Shown here piece after piece: positions 51,971 to 64,000 of a stretch of 64,000 bases of DNA (positions are counted from its first letter, which is position 1; each line of letters begins with the position of its first letter). A program made the translations under genes and the position numbers. The DNA is from Acanthosoma haemorrhoidale (taxonomy: Eukaryota; Arthropoda; Insecta; Hemiptera; Acanthosomatidae). The notes under the pieces were generated by a model, which was not told the DNA's origin, did not search any database, and saw only the letters and a list, made by a program, of their open reading frames with translations. The DNA lies in the NCBI GenBank assembly GCA_930367205.1, contig OV884012.1, positions 31,344,796 to 31,408,795 of the forward strand. The letters are read 5' to 3'.

Positions 51971-54900
51971 GAAAAGGCGAAGTTCTCATTGAGAAATGTC
52001 ATTACAAATATATGACTAAAATGTACAGCTACGGCAGTTTTGTTAGCAAACATTAAAAGTAATTTCTATTGGGCACAGTATAGAGAATTCAATAAGACTT
52101 GAGTATCTTTGCTTTGTAGAGATTACTTTTATTTTTTCTGTTATAGTACGTTTATATTACTTAATAATATTAATATTATATAAAATTATTTTATTTCTTA
52201 AATTTTGGGCAAGCCTTATTTTAGATTAAGTTTGTATATTATTATCAAGTTTCATTTCCTTTTCTTTATTAATTTTCCTATTTTTCGTGACATATTATTA
52301 AGTAAGATGGCAACAATAACAACTCAAACGGCTATATACCTAGACACTAACAACGTTGGGATGGACCGGTTTGCCTCAAATTAACTTGATTTAATGGAGG
52401 ATTATTACCGGCCCATAAGCAGGAAAGAATTGGATATTGTGGCCAACCTTTTACACATTAGAAAAATAACAAAAGTCACTTAGGATTGACGAGGACAATA
52501 CATATAATTGAGTTGCGGCTTCCCCATAGCACTCAGCTGATTCCAGTTATTGACCTAGCAGGAATCGAGGAATTACACCCCGAAGTGCGAGGAAAGATTG
52601 GTCTTTAACAACTCTTTCTCAAGATGTCTCTGACCTGAGGATTTCGCTAAAAAAAATATAGAAAAAATAGACCACGCCTCTTAGGGTCTCTTGAGTGATC
52701 GACGATTTATTTAGCTTATTGAAACCCCGAGACTCGGCATTTTTCTGATTGTTTAAACTATATATTCTTATGACTTGTGTTAATTTCCATCAATTAATAA
52801 GTTAATATATTCCAGATCCATTGGTGATTTTTACGACCATTACATAAATATGTTCAGGTAGAAAAGTGATTACCTTTTACCTTTTAAGTTTAAGTCACTC
52901 CTTTCAGCAATAAACCAATTATAAAACAGGTTTATATAATATGTGCATAATTAAAAGTAGTTTCTTCTTTGGTTATTATCTAGTAGTTTATACATTATTC
53001 ATACTGATATTTGTCTTCCAGCTCCGGTTAATTTGGTGGATTCCCACATACAAAATGGGGACGGCAACGACTAGTGACCCACATGCTCGATTTAAGAGCC
53101 ACACCAAAAGTGCATTGAGGGAAAGGAATGAAATTTTTAACCTTCCCGCGGTTGCGATCAATGGTTGCGGTGTAGTGTGAGGAGAGAGCTCTGTTGGTGT
53201 CCAAGAGAAACGGACGAGGAGAGTGTTCCCGCCGGCGGCAGATGGTGGGCTCATCGATTCCCGCCCCCGCGCCGCTCAGTCACCAGCTCACTGTCTACTA
53301 GGAGCGAACCTCAAGGTATCACTCTCAGACCTATCTAGAACATGTACACAATGTGCCTACATGTAGATGTCAACTAACCCCCAAACCCTACACTCAAAAT
53401 TATAAAACTAACCAAATGCATGCGCTAAGGTCGAAAATTGAATTTTTTTTTTTTTTAAAGAGGATCACTGACTAATTATAGGTACATAGGTGGTTATTTC
53501 TCACTTTGGTTTTAAGCAAACTGTTGCTTACTAATTCAAAAGATGACAGCTTGATTTTCTAATAAAATATCTTTTGTTGCCTTTCTTCTGTACTCCTTTC
53601 GCGTCATCAACGGAAAATGGTTTTAAAAGAAGGAAGCTTTCAATACTTTTTAATAAAAATTAAATAACTGAACAACCTGTGTACCTCTCTCTAGGCCTCA
53701 CTCACATTGTTTATGGCTTGTTTCCATCGCTTAGAGATATTTTAAAAATTTTAAACACTGGAATACTTAGTGCATCGAATCATCGTGCTAACCATTAATT
53801 ACACTTCAGAAAGGAATCACTGTTGAATAAGATTGCTTCGTATTAACAAAAGTAGAAATCATTGAATATAGGTAAATTATTTATAAACCCTGAATTCTCC
53901 GCTTTTAATTCCTTCACATTTATTAGCTTTGGAAAGAGGAGAGAAGAATTCCAGATTCACGTTAAAAATATAGACATTTTAACTCAAGGTCTAAATCAAA
54001 GTCTTTGATGTCGTCTGTTAGTCGACCTTACTACGGAATTATTTTATTTGGCTTCTGAAAGATCGGTCGGAAGATTCTGTCTTCACAAAAAGCTGAAGGT
54101 CAACCGTACCTGAACCATCTTTCTTGCTTGTTTTCTGCCAGTATTCAGTTTGATGAACTAATTCACTTTATTATTATTGTGATTATCAAATGATATTGGG
54201 ATATTTGACTTTTTTTCCTAGGCCTGACATTTTACTGATAGTTGAAGAACGTAATTATAGTAATAAATAGATGTATTTCTCATTGATAAAATCAGAATGA
54301 ATGGATGCTCTTTTACTACTAGAGTCCTTGAAGAGCAAAAGGTTCAGGGCTAGCTAAATAAGGATGCTCTGGTTTTTGCCCAACAGTTGAATTTAGGATG
54401 CAATTTGGTCGATATTACGCCCCAACCACCAAGGTTATCCGATCCATTGAAAATACAGGACCTCAATTTAACGAATCTAGGACATTTCAAGAGATTGAGC
54501 TAAAAATTTACAGAATAAAAAATTCTTCCCTAGCCCGTCAACAATTCGCTCTTAGCTACCATTAAACAATGTCTATTATATGGGAAAAAAATGCTAGGGG
54601 TGACGGTGACTTCACCATGATAAAAAACGAAATTCTCGGCATGAGTGCAGTGGACAATTCTTCAGAACAGATAATGAAGCTGCATTTCATGATTTATAAA
54701 TCCAGACGATATCCATTCCGATATCTAGAGATCAATGAAGGTTGAATGAACTGTTGTCAGCTGCGACGTCAACTTCCAGCAGACTATTTGCTTGAACTTG
54801 AGCGGCGAGACTGCCAAGGATCGAAGTAAATAAATTATTTTACGAATACAATTAAACAAGTAAAAATAATAAGTATACCAAGGAATTTTCCACTATACAA

Positions 54901-55887
54901 ATAATATCTTCTAATTTTATGTTGTATTAATAACGAATTTATGTTGGATCGTTGATTGATGCTAACGACGGCACACTGCCATTACAAAACTGGTCTTAAT
55001 TTTATGATACGCCCATGACACATGTCTAAAATAAAATAAATTAAATATTAGAATGGTATTCATATTAATCAAGGCAATTTGAAGATAAATAAATAATTGT
55101 AGAGGAAATATTCACTTTTTTTTTTTTAGTTTAAAGTATATATACTGAACGGGCATAGAAAGATTCAGTGGGTTATTAAATATATAACCTTATGCACTAT
55201 ATAAGTAATTTAGTTATTTTTTTTAGATTAGGCCCACCTAACAACCAGGCCAGGCCATTTTGGTGACAGGGCCTTACTCCTCAATCTTAAAATAGGTTTT
55301 CATGACCGCATTAGCTACTTATTTATTCAAGTAGCTACTCAATTAGGTTCATGAGGTGTAATGAGCCTTAATCAGACTGATCCTCCAAAGAAAAAAAAAC
55401 CTAAGAAGAGCCAGTAATCGAGCAGAGGCCTCTAAACTTAGAAAAAGTAATCGGGCTATTCAAAGGTAATATTTTTAAAGAGCGAACAACCTGAAAGCGT
55501 AAAACGTCTAATTTTAATACTTCACAAAAAAATATTCCTCATTTTGTTTTTTATAATAATTATAATTATTGATTATTAGAATGTTTTTAAAAACCTTCTA
55601 ACATTCTGTCGAGGTTTCAAGGTACTGAGGTCTTATTGCATCGATGGAAGGGCATAAGATAAAACAACTGTTCAATATATACATATCAAAAATAATTCTA
55701 TTCTAGCTCAGATGGCACATAGGTGCAAACCCACTAATGCGGAAAACCATAATTATTCTTTGGTTTTGGCAAATGGAATTTGGAGTATTATTCTGTTTTT
55801 ATTTAGGATTCAATTAGCATTTTCCAAGAGTAGCTATAAATTTTATAATATAAAAGAATATAATAGTAGTTTTCACATCTAAACAGT
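51971..55887. other. intergenic DNA without recognised genes
   Basis: Mostly AT-rich. At 52310-52640 a weakly coding-like + strand reads MATITTQTAIYLDTNNVGMD, then RKELDIVANLLHIRK, with several stops; the family is unknown. About 53090-53330 is GC-richer (CCGCCGGCGGCAG). At 54590-54830 the + strand reads GDFTMIKNEILGMSAVDNSS and RRQLPADYLLELERRDC. None of these is assignable. Confidence 0.35.
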
Positions 55888-56410
55888 AAATATGCTTCCT
55901 GTCCTGCAGTATATGCTTCCTGTACTGTAGTAAATAGGCTTCTTGTCATGTAGTAAATATGCTTCCTGTCCTGCAGTATATACTTCCTGTACTGTAGTAA
56001 ATAGGCTTCTTGTCATGTAGTAAATATGCTTCCTGTCCTGTAGTATATGCTTCCTGTACTGTAGTAAATAGGCTTCTTGTCATGTAGTAAATATGCTTCC
56101 TGTCCTGCAGTATATACTTCCTGTACTGTAGTAAATAGGCTTCTTGTCATGTAGTAAATATGCTTCCTGTCCTGTAGTATATGCTTCCTGTACTGTAGTA
56201 AATAGGCTTCTTGTCATGTAGTAAATATGCTTCCTGTCCTGCAGTATATGCTTCCTGTACTGTAGTAAATAGGCTTCTTGTCATGTAGTAAATATGCTTC
56301 CTGTCCTGCAGTATATGCTTCCTGTCCTGTAGTAAATAGGCTTCTTGTCATGTAGTAAATATGCTTCCTGTCCTGTAGTAAATATGCTTCCTGTCCTGTA
56401 TTAAATATTC
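55888..56410. repeat. higher-order minisatellite, 67-bp units of three 21-23-bp subunits
   Basis: Seven complete 67-bp units start at 55888, 55955, 56022, 56089, 56156, 56223 and 56290, and a partial unit starts at 56357. Each unit contains three variants of a 21-23-bp motif: AAATATGCTTCCTGTCCTG.AG, ATAT(G/A)CTTCCTGTACTGTAG and AAATAGGCTTCTTGTCATGTAG. At the right edge the order breaks into simple copies of the first variant. Confidence 0.96.
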
Positions 56411-59400
56411 CCTAATTCCACGGGTCAGTAATAAGGAACATTATTGTTGCCAAAAAATTTTGCTAACGTTATATAGCACATGTATATTATTGTTCATACA
56501 GGGTATTTTATGCCTCTAGTTTAATGCTATTAAAAAAACATAAACTTCAAATGTATCTGTTGTAAGGTAACTAATCGTTTTGAAGTATTTCTTTGAAGAT
56601 GCAGTCGAGTTTTTAGGAGTTTGAGCAAAACATTCATTATTGTATTCGTCTAAGGGAAACTCGAATTTCACTCCCATATCAAAATATTTCATATGTTTAG
56701 TAAAATTACTTCTGAATAATGTTTTTGAATATTTAGCATCATTTCTTGCTGTTTTCTTTGTGAAGTTTTAATATGAGGTCACTTCGGAATAACGTTATCT
56801 AGTTACAATAAAGTTAATGATCAAGGTGGACTAAAAACCAATATAATAGAATCCATTTTATTAGAAAAAGAAGGCCAAACAAAACTGTTTTTTTATTTTA
56901 TTTTTTGAAGGAAGCGAGAATGCACTTCTGAAAAATAAAATTTGAAATTGGATTCTGTGTGTTGGTCAACGACGACATAGTATGTAATACACAATTTTTG
57001 AAATGGATTTAAAGTCAGGTAAAACTAGCGGATAAATACCATTATAATCTTACTAAAACGTTAATGTTAAAAGTAAGTTTAGTTTGTAACATTTTTTTGT
57101 AAGTCAACAGTTTTTTTTTAATCCTGCATTTTCGATTTCCGCTGAATTATTGATATTTTGACATTCATTGAAAATCGAGGCAAAACAGCTGTATCAAAGG
57201 AGTGGCGGAAGGGATTCCGGCAGTTGTAATAATTAGGGTTCTTTGAGGGGTCGGGATAGGATGGGTGGGCTGCCTTGTCTCGAACTTACTCCCAATTAAA
57301 GATGCTTCAAGTGGAAATAAATTCACTGTCTGTGTTGGAATTTGAGCCCTTTATGCTTACCATAACCATTAGCTCTTTTGACCCAACATTATTTGTCTCT
57401 TGCACAAATTACCTCAAAACTGTACTGTGGGGGCAGTGTACTAGAATACAATTTCCACATGAACTGTCCTTTCACTTTTAGCTATAAACAATACTTTATT
57501 TATGACTTTCAATTTCAGACCACTAGCATAATATTGTTAATATCTAATATGTAGCTAAAATACACAATCGTTAACATATCATAGGACACATGGCGTATGG
57601 GAAGCACTGTCGTTCTAGTTAAAACTAATAAATAATAGAGCGACTGATTATTGAGGCATAGTAGGAGTGATGCCATTCACTCATCTAGATCTAGGTATGT
57701 GTGTTATGTGTATGTGTAGTTTAAAATCTAATTACAGTCTAATGTTATAAATCAATTGTGAAATAAATAATATTATAGTGAAACAATCTAAAACACACAA
57801 TCCAATCCGACTCTGTTTAATATACGCTTTTAAAATATATATGCATGTATCCAAGAGTGAATGCGTGCAGGAACAGAGCTCTAAGGAGGCCAAGCAGCTT
57901 GGAAGTCCGAGGCCTGGATGGTTCCCAGCCTATCAGTTAAGATTGTTCGTAGGTGCATATCATAGGATTGATTCGAGGGTGTGGGCAAAACTGTGCTGTC
58001 TACCATTAGTATTAGTAATATGTGCTCATTCCACGGATTTGTAAAGTTATGTTCATGGAAAAGTCCAAATCCTCCCAGTTCACACAGCAAAAGTAATAAA
58101 AATTAATGGAAGTAACAAAAGTAGTGGTCAATATACACTAAAATAACAACAATAAAAGCACAAGTATAAGTATGCACTAGTTTATCTGTTAAGCACCGAT
58201 TAAAAAATACAGATAAAAACTAACTTCTCGACTTGAGAAAAAAAATGTTCCCGCCTTTAGCATATTTATATTATCAAGCTTAAATAAAAAAATTGTTTTT
58301 TTTTTTGTTACACCTTAATGGCAGGAAATTCGTTAGGTTGATACCACGATTTCCTGAAACTTCAAAACTTCCACACCTGAAAATTTAGGGATGGACGCGA
58401 TTAATATGTCCACGCTGTAAACACGAGCCGTCTTAAGTTTTAGCTAAGAACTTGATTCTTCTCTTCATATTATCCGTGTGGCTGAGTTAGAGAGTTAACA
58501 TTGAAAGTTTTATCTGTCATAACTTTAAACCGAGTTAGCCGGACCGTTTTTTCACGTAGAGCGACCTTTTAAAGATAACAGCGGCACGGATAGGCAGAGT
58601 TGTGATGTTCTTCAACTGACGTACTATCGTCCCTATTCAGTGAAGTAGTAAATAGGATTTATTGCGGGATTCCGAAGGGAACAGTAAGCATGAGTGATGA
58701 CCCAAAGGATCAATTCAAGATAAGTAGGTACTGCTTCTTGAGAATGGTCGCTTATGCTATTGAGGTGATGTGGGCAATAACGTGCTCAGTCCAGTAAGGG
58801 CACTCCTTACCTTGGTTGGTAACTACCTAAGGTGGGTTTACGTTGTCAATTCTAATAAAATTCTTTGGTTGATTTTTACCGAAACCACCTAATAAGAGTC
58901 AAGCGCCAGTTTACACACGATAGATTAGAAAAGGTTTTAAATAACACCAATGCTTTGTTTTCTATTTGACATTTGAAGAAGTAAATGTATATTTGAAAAA
59001 AATTGGAGATGCCCATTAAAATAGTATTTATATTTAGTGGGGAAAGATGCAAACTTAATCAACTTTAATTGTTAAAATGTAATGAGGATTATTATTATTA
59101 TTGCTACTGTTTCATTCTTGAATCTCTGTGGTGGGGTGAATCCTTTTTCCAGGTAAAGTAAAATTTGAATTGGAATTCTGAGTCTGCTTTTAGTGACTTA
59201 CATCGCCATTGTCAAGACTAGACATAAATTCAAAACGCTCCAGTTTAGCAATCAATATATTTGCGGACAAGAATTTTAAATACAGGCTATTTCCCTCCAA
59301 AAGAAAACACATAAATACGTTTGTTTTGTGCAATATCAAGTAGGCTGTAGAAGTATAATGGTCGAATGAACAGAAAGTTTAAAATTTAAACTAAAGAAAG

Positions 59401-62400
59401 AAAGGAAATGAGATCGACAAACAGGTTCGTCTCTGTGACGATTTAAACTTTAATTTCCTTTAATCAGTTGCCATGCCATTATCGCGCCAGGCTGTCTCTA
59501 TTTAATGCGAAACCCTTGTATTCGCTAAGTGTGATCTGTTGCATTTGATAATTTTTTTTTTTGTGGTGACCTAGAAACAATTGGATCATGCACGGAGAAC
59601 ATATTTAGACCATTCAAATTTCTTTTAGATCCTTCCTAATTTTTATAAAAAATGTATGATAAGGGATAACAGTAAATATCAATTAACTTTCTCAAAATCC
59701 GTCAGATCAAACAGTCGTTTTATATCCTTCTTTTAACAGCTAGTACAAAGAAACATGGAAAATTTGCTACCTGTTTTCAAATTTGGCTCTCTCTTTCTAA
59801 AGTTATATGAGCACAGTACGTTTCGCATCCCCGATAACCTGAAGTCTGCTCTTTATTATAGCCAACACATTTAGGCTGGTCAGTAAATATGTACAAGTAA
59901 TCGTAGATTGTATGAACCTTGCAGAACTTGCTAGATTTATGAGCTCTCCTGCAGAAGTTACGGGTTTTTCCAATGTCTTGGGAACTATCATATTGTCGAA
60001 CATATGAATGCCTATGAAAAACTTAGCCTTTTCTTTTGAGATTAATAACAAAAAAAAATAAAATAACTGGCCAGTTCAAGGAACCTGATTCTAATTGAAC
60101 TTTAGAACCTTGAAGTCAAGGAAAAAACAACAAAAAAACATCATTTACAGACGAAAGACGTTTTTTATACAAAATCCCAATGTGGAATGTATCCCAAAGT
60201 CAGACTACTTGGGGTGCCGCAGGACAATTGGTAGCCCAACCTTGTTCATTTCTTTGAAATTGACATCCTCAATACCGTAGTACCCTTTTTAAGAATGGAC
60301 CGATGATGACAAATACCAAAAACAGTAAGGAAATTAATTAATTGTAAGATGAAATCAATGAAGTAGTGGGCTGGTTTCTAAATAAGACTACAAGATATAA
60401 ACAATGTTCACTTACAAATATTTTTGATTTTCGACATTTACAGATTAATATTGGACAAAGAAGAAAACCTTTGGGAGTCAATTGTAAATAAGTCTTAGAC
60501 TTACGTCTGCCCTAAGATACAACATTAAATTTTAACTAGTACATGATCATCATTAATATATAATTAATACAGACCAGTATACGTCCTAAAAACTATATCC
60601 ACTCCTAGATAAGACATCTACGATTAATATTCTTACTAAAGACTACATCTACTACACCATTCTACAAGACAAAATTAAGACTATCACTCACAATCACTCT
60701 AATTATTGTTATTATAGTTGCTTGATTTCATGTTAGTTAGTTTTTGAAAACTAGAAAGTTTCCAGAACAAAGTCTTAGGACTTTGTACCAACTATTTATT
60801 TTAGAGATGACCCTATTCGCTAAAATAAATGTAAAAATAAGGAAAATATCTCTGGGTGCTGGTACTTACAAACAAACTTGGAGGTAATTTTATTTTTGTT
60901 AGCTGTACTTAGTTTTTATTCTAGGTACTCAGTGAACGAGTCTCAAAAAAAGTTGATGTTTACTTGTATTACTTCGAACCAAGAAGTGATGTAAAGCTTA
61001 AATAGATTGTGTTAATTATTTATTTCGGTGGTACCATTAAATTCTCAGGAGTAAAAATTAATAGTAGAACATAAGAATATCTTCTGTATCTTGAAAATAG
61101 TAATTTATAATTGAAGGCATCTGAGGATGAAGGGTTGAAGCTAAAGTTATAAAGTTTTGAGGAAAAAGTGGTTAAAGTTACTTCTCTTGCATTTTCCACA
61201 TGAATTTATAAAAGAGTGTATTTTACACCTATGGTGCGGTAGTTTATAATATTAAATAAAAGGTTTGCGTGAGATAAACAAAATGTACTTAATTTAAACA
61301 ATTACAAAAATGATACCTATCATTTCCTCCAATTATGAAAGAACTTGACAGGTTTTCGCTTTTTTTTTAAATTACTATTTCTATTTTTTAATTGTTTATT
61401 TTAGACTATGTTGAAATTATGTCCATTATTGATCACAATTTAATCATCAAAAATTGAAATATGTGAAAGGTAAATCTTTTAAGTTTATTTTTATTGTTCC
61501 GACTACCTAGCTCAATGTTGTGCAAATTACAATTGTTTAATTAAGGTTCATACTACAATTAAAGTAAGTTCGCAATATCTGGTCACAATTTAATGTGGTA
61601 GAACTAAAAATTATCAATTAAAGGTAATTCGTTTATCTCTAATTCAATTATAAGTTGCTAACTTCAACCTATCAATAGCCCATGGAGTTATTTTTAGTCA
61701 ATATATTGATGGCGATTGAGTTGTTATCGTGTTCATACCAAGTTTACCACACAGTTGGGGTAATTTGAGTTCATCATTTTAAATTCGTTCATTAAACTGT
61801 TCTCCAAATATACAGGAATAGTTAAATTATAAAAAATGTACGATCATTGACTCAAAATTAATCACTAATGTTCGGGATCAGTTTACTCATATTTCATTGC
61901 ATGGTTGTATTAAATCGTGCATTTTAAATAATCTGGCCTACTAACGTTTCACAAGAAAATTTGTATTCATAATTATATTCATTTAGACTACTTTAATATA
62001 TATTTTAAGCAATGGGAGTTCTCTGTTTTAATTTACATGCAAAAGTATGTCAAATAATTTAGAAATGGTAGATCTTGCTGAAAATATGTGTGCATTAATA
62101 ATAATTAATAAAGAAACAGCCTGGGGAGATAGGTCATTGCGTAATATGCCACAAGAATTTTTATTTTCCCTGAAACACGACACTAGGATAATTTATCGGA
62201 GGAAAGTATGCAACGTGAGTCTTTTTCGGTGTATGTGCCTACCACGTGAGAGGAAACAGGCGGCAGATGTTTATCTTGACTAAGATAAACACTGAGGTAG
62301 TGGCAGAAACCTTCTTTGTTTTTCTATTTCTCAGAAGAAAAATTCTGTTTGCTTTCATATTACAGAGTTGAGGAATTGGTATTTCTCCTACACAGACCCG

Positions 62401-63665
62401 AAATAGCTCACCATCGGATATATTCTTATTGATTATTAAACCCTTGCAACTGCCACTATAATTGCCATGACTATTCCGGATTATTTGTTTCTCACAATCA
62501 CTCGATTACGTATGAAGTGACTTTTTACCTTGAGATTATTCATGAACGGATTTGTGCTTAATGTCATCAGGACCTTAACAAAAATATGATGTGCAGTTAA
62601 ATCTAGTATCAGAGTATCTGGGAGGGAGAGGTTGAAGGAAATTAAAAGGCATTGAAGTTGTAAGATCTGAAACCATCTTAACGAGTTACTTTGAGCCAGT
62701 ATTTTGATTAGTAACTTCAAATCAGGCTGCAAATAAACCATTTAAAATAAGAGTAGACTCTCCGATAACCGGGTTAATATAGGCGGGTGTGATCCGGATA
62801 CGGAAGGATGACTAAGATATGCACGAAACAATGGAAAATGTATACAATTATAGATTTATTTTATATATTTAGAATAAACTTTACAATCTTAAATCCAAAT
62901 ATTTGTTTAAAGTTTATTTTTGTTGTCAACCTTTCCAGAACCACCAGTGTCTCCAGTACCTTTTCAGCATGACGTCTACTTACATTTATTAAATGTTTAT
63001 TCCAACTATAGTTTCTTCTTTTTAGATATGTAATTCTTATTTTAAAAATGACGAAATTAATTTTTTTTTCGTATTTAGCTGTCCATATATGAGGGTCTAC
63101 TGTACGGGAAAGCAAAATTATACGCAAATCTCATCAGAAAAGAAATATGTAGTAGGATGATTCAGTTCCTTACAGGTGAAAAATCATGATATTAGTTTCA
63201 CTAATAACATTCATTTGATTCAGAAACATTTGTTACATACGCAAAAAAATGTTCCATCACATTGGTAATAAATTACTAAAAAAACTTTTAATTAAATTAA
63301 AATAAGTTGTATTGTGGGTTTTCTGGAACTCGTGAACGTATTGAAATTAATACTGGTAAACGTGAAAATATACTGTGTAGTATTTTACTAAAAATATTAA
63401 AGGAGACTATTTACCTCTATGCCACAAAGATCATCACAAACTCAGTTCGATTTTAAAAGTAAGATTGCTTGTTTGTATGTGAAATCTTTTATATTACAAG
63501 TTGGCAAGCTGAATATCATTCAACAGCAGAGGATATAAACGCGTTGAATTCAATTCCATCAAACATATTTTTACCAAGCCTGCTAGATGTATAATGGATG
63601 CGTGGAAAATGGCTCTTATCTAGTAACATTCCAGGCATGCATTTTAGAGGGGATTGTTTTTATAC
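56411..63665. other. gene-poor AT-rich DNA
   Basis: I found no recognisable host gene, transposable element or RNA gene. Open frames here (57275, 57778, 57881, 59803, 60095, 62047, 62481, 62861) are short, mostly AT-driven and without family motifs. The frame at 62047-62283 starts with ATG and has a balanced composition with a CLPRERKQ end, but I cannot support it as a gene. Confidence 0.4.
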
Positions 63666-64000
63666 CATCCGGTCAACTATAAGGGCTGCTATAAGAATAT
63701 TAAAGTCTAGGAACGAACAATGTCGTCGGCCAGAAGAACAGAAGCAAGACGCGGTCCAGCCAGAAATTTGAGGCCTTCTGCCTTTTCAGCCGATACAGTT
63801 CGGAACAGAGAGAAGTCACAGGCACTGCCCACTCCTCGTCCGCAATTTCCTCTTCCCCAGCATTCCTTTCATCCCGGCAACCTGCAAATACAATCCCATC
63901 CTCAACCACACATTTCGCATATTCCTCCACCTTCAAGCTTATCAGATCTCACTAGCCTGTTAACCTCATTCCTTACAGAGTTCAGAACTCCTGATTTTCC
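63666..64000 (+). mobile_element. Jockey-like element copy D2, 5' end, runs off window
   Basis: The 5' terminus CATCCGGTCAACTATAAGGG matches the start of D1 at 44599. A CATCCGG-like opening fits the 5' ends of insect Jockey elements, where the internal promoter lies. The copy continues past the window edge, so its completeness is unknown. Confidence 0.85.
63720..64000 (+). CDS. Jockey-like ORF1 (gag-like RNA-binding protein), N-terminal part
   Basis: From ATG 63720-63722 the frame is open for all 93 complete codons to the edge. It starts MSSARRTEARRGPARNLRPS, then a Pro/Gln/His-rich stretch (TPRPQFPLPQHSFHP), then SSLSDLTSLLTSFLTEF. ORF1 of Jockey elements encodes a nucleic-acid-binding protein with zinc knuckles, which would lie downstream outside the window. 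The same frame in D1 has lost its ATG and contains breaks, so D2 is the better-preserved copy. Its role is inferred from position at the element 5' end. Confidence 0.75.
   Translation, partial: MSSARRTEARRGPARNLRPSAFSADTVRNREKSQALPTPRPQFPLPQHSFHPGNLQIQSHPQPHISHIPPPSSLSDLTSLLTSFLTEFRTPDF

Noticed and set aside
52941..53180. exon after an acceptor-like TTGTCTTCCAG at about 53020
   Set aside because: The open stretch matches no family, and no compatible upstream or downstream exon was found.
55888..56410. CRISPR-like array
   Set aside because: Units abut without unique spacers, the monomers are diverged copies of one motif, and the genome is eukaryotic. This is a minisatellite.
57881..58090. 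69-codon - strand frame
   Set aside because: Short, no recognisable domain, and a competing frame on the opposite strand.
62047..62283. 78-codon ATG-initiated frame as a gene
   Set aside because: It has no recognised motif, no neighbouring exons and no promoter or polyadenylation context that I can support.

Overview
The window is eukaryotic nuclear DNA, most likely from an insect. It is AT-rich, has few genes, carries spliceosomal introns of up to about 9 kb, and is full of old transposable elements. Two host genes can be read, both on the + strand. One is the last coding exon of a ferritin heavy-chain-type gene (3310-3462). The other is a nearly complete insect gustatory receptor gene assembled here from six exons (10437-28839). 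The receptor and the element mix (Jockey-, I/Nimb-, CR1-like LINEs, Copia, Gypsy, hAT, a Polinton-type polymerase) point to an arthropod. I cannot name the order with confidence.

Layout. 1-3309 is intron of the ferritin gene. 3463-10436 is intergenic, with a hAT transposase fossil (5.5-6.7 kb) and a 5'-truncated Jockey-like LINE on the - strand (8.24-9.96 kb). 10437-28839 is the gustatory receptor gene. Its first visible intron (10593-20028) appears to start with GC instead of GT and holds at least six element remnants. Later introns hold a CT microsatellite, two copies of a dispersed leader-like repeat and another Jockey-like fragment. 29.4-29.7 kb is a frameshifted processed pseudogene of SKP1 on the - strand. 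30.2-31.9 kb holds Jockey-like and Gypsy pieces. 33.0-35.1 kb is a long imperfect inverted repeat. 35.8-38.3 kb (- strand) is a decayed Polinton/Maverick-type protein-primed DNA polymerase B gene with zinc fingers at its N-terminus.

39-44 kb holds a Copia fragment (- strand), a 188-bp tandem duplication and a long Gypsy-type gag-pol pseudogene (+ strand). 44.6-45.9 kb is the 5' end of a Jockey-like element fused by internal deletion to its reverse transcriptase. It abuts a tandem array of about 130-bp units, and a structurally complete Copia element has inserted into that array (45894-50539, two 186-bp LTRs, 5-bp target duplication ATAAC). 51-52 kb is a second Gypsy integrase remnant. 52-63.6 kb is mostly unique AT-rich sequence without recognisable genes, except a higher-order minisatellite at 55.9-56.4 kb. 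The window ends in the 5' end of another Jockey-like copy whose ORF1 is still open (63720 to the edge).

The only working host functions visible are iron storage (ferritin) and chemoreception (gustatory receptor). Nothing suggests that they act together. Most of the remaining recognisable content is transposon history: nested insertions, truncations, a MITE inside a LINE, and a Copia inside a satellite.
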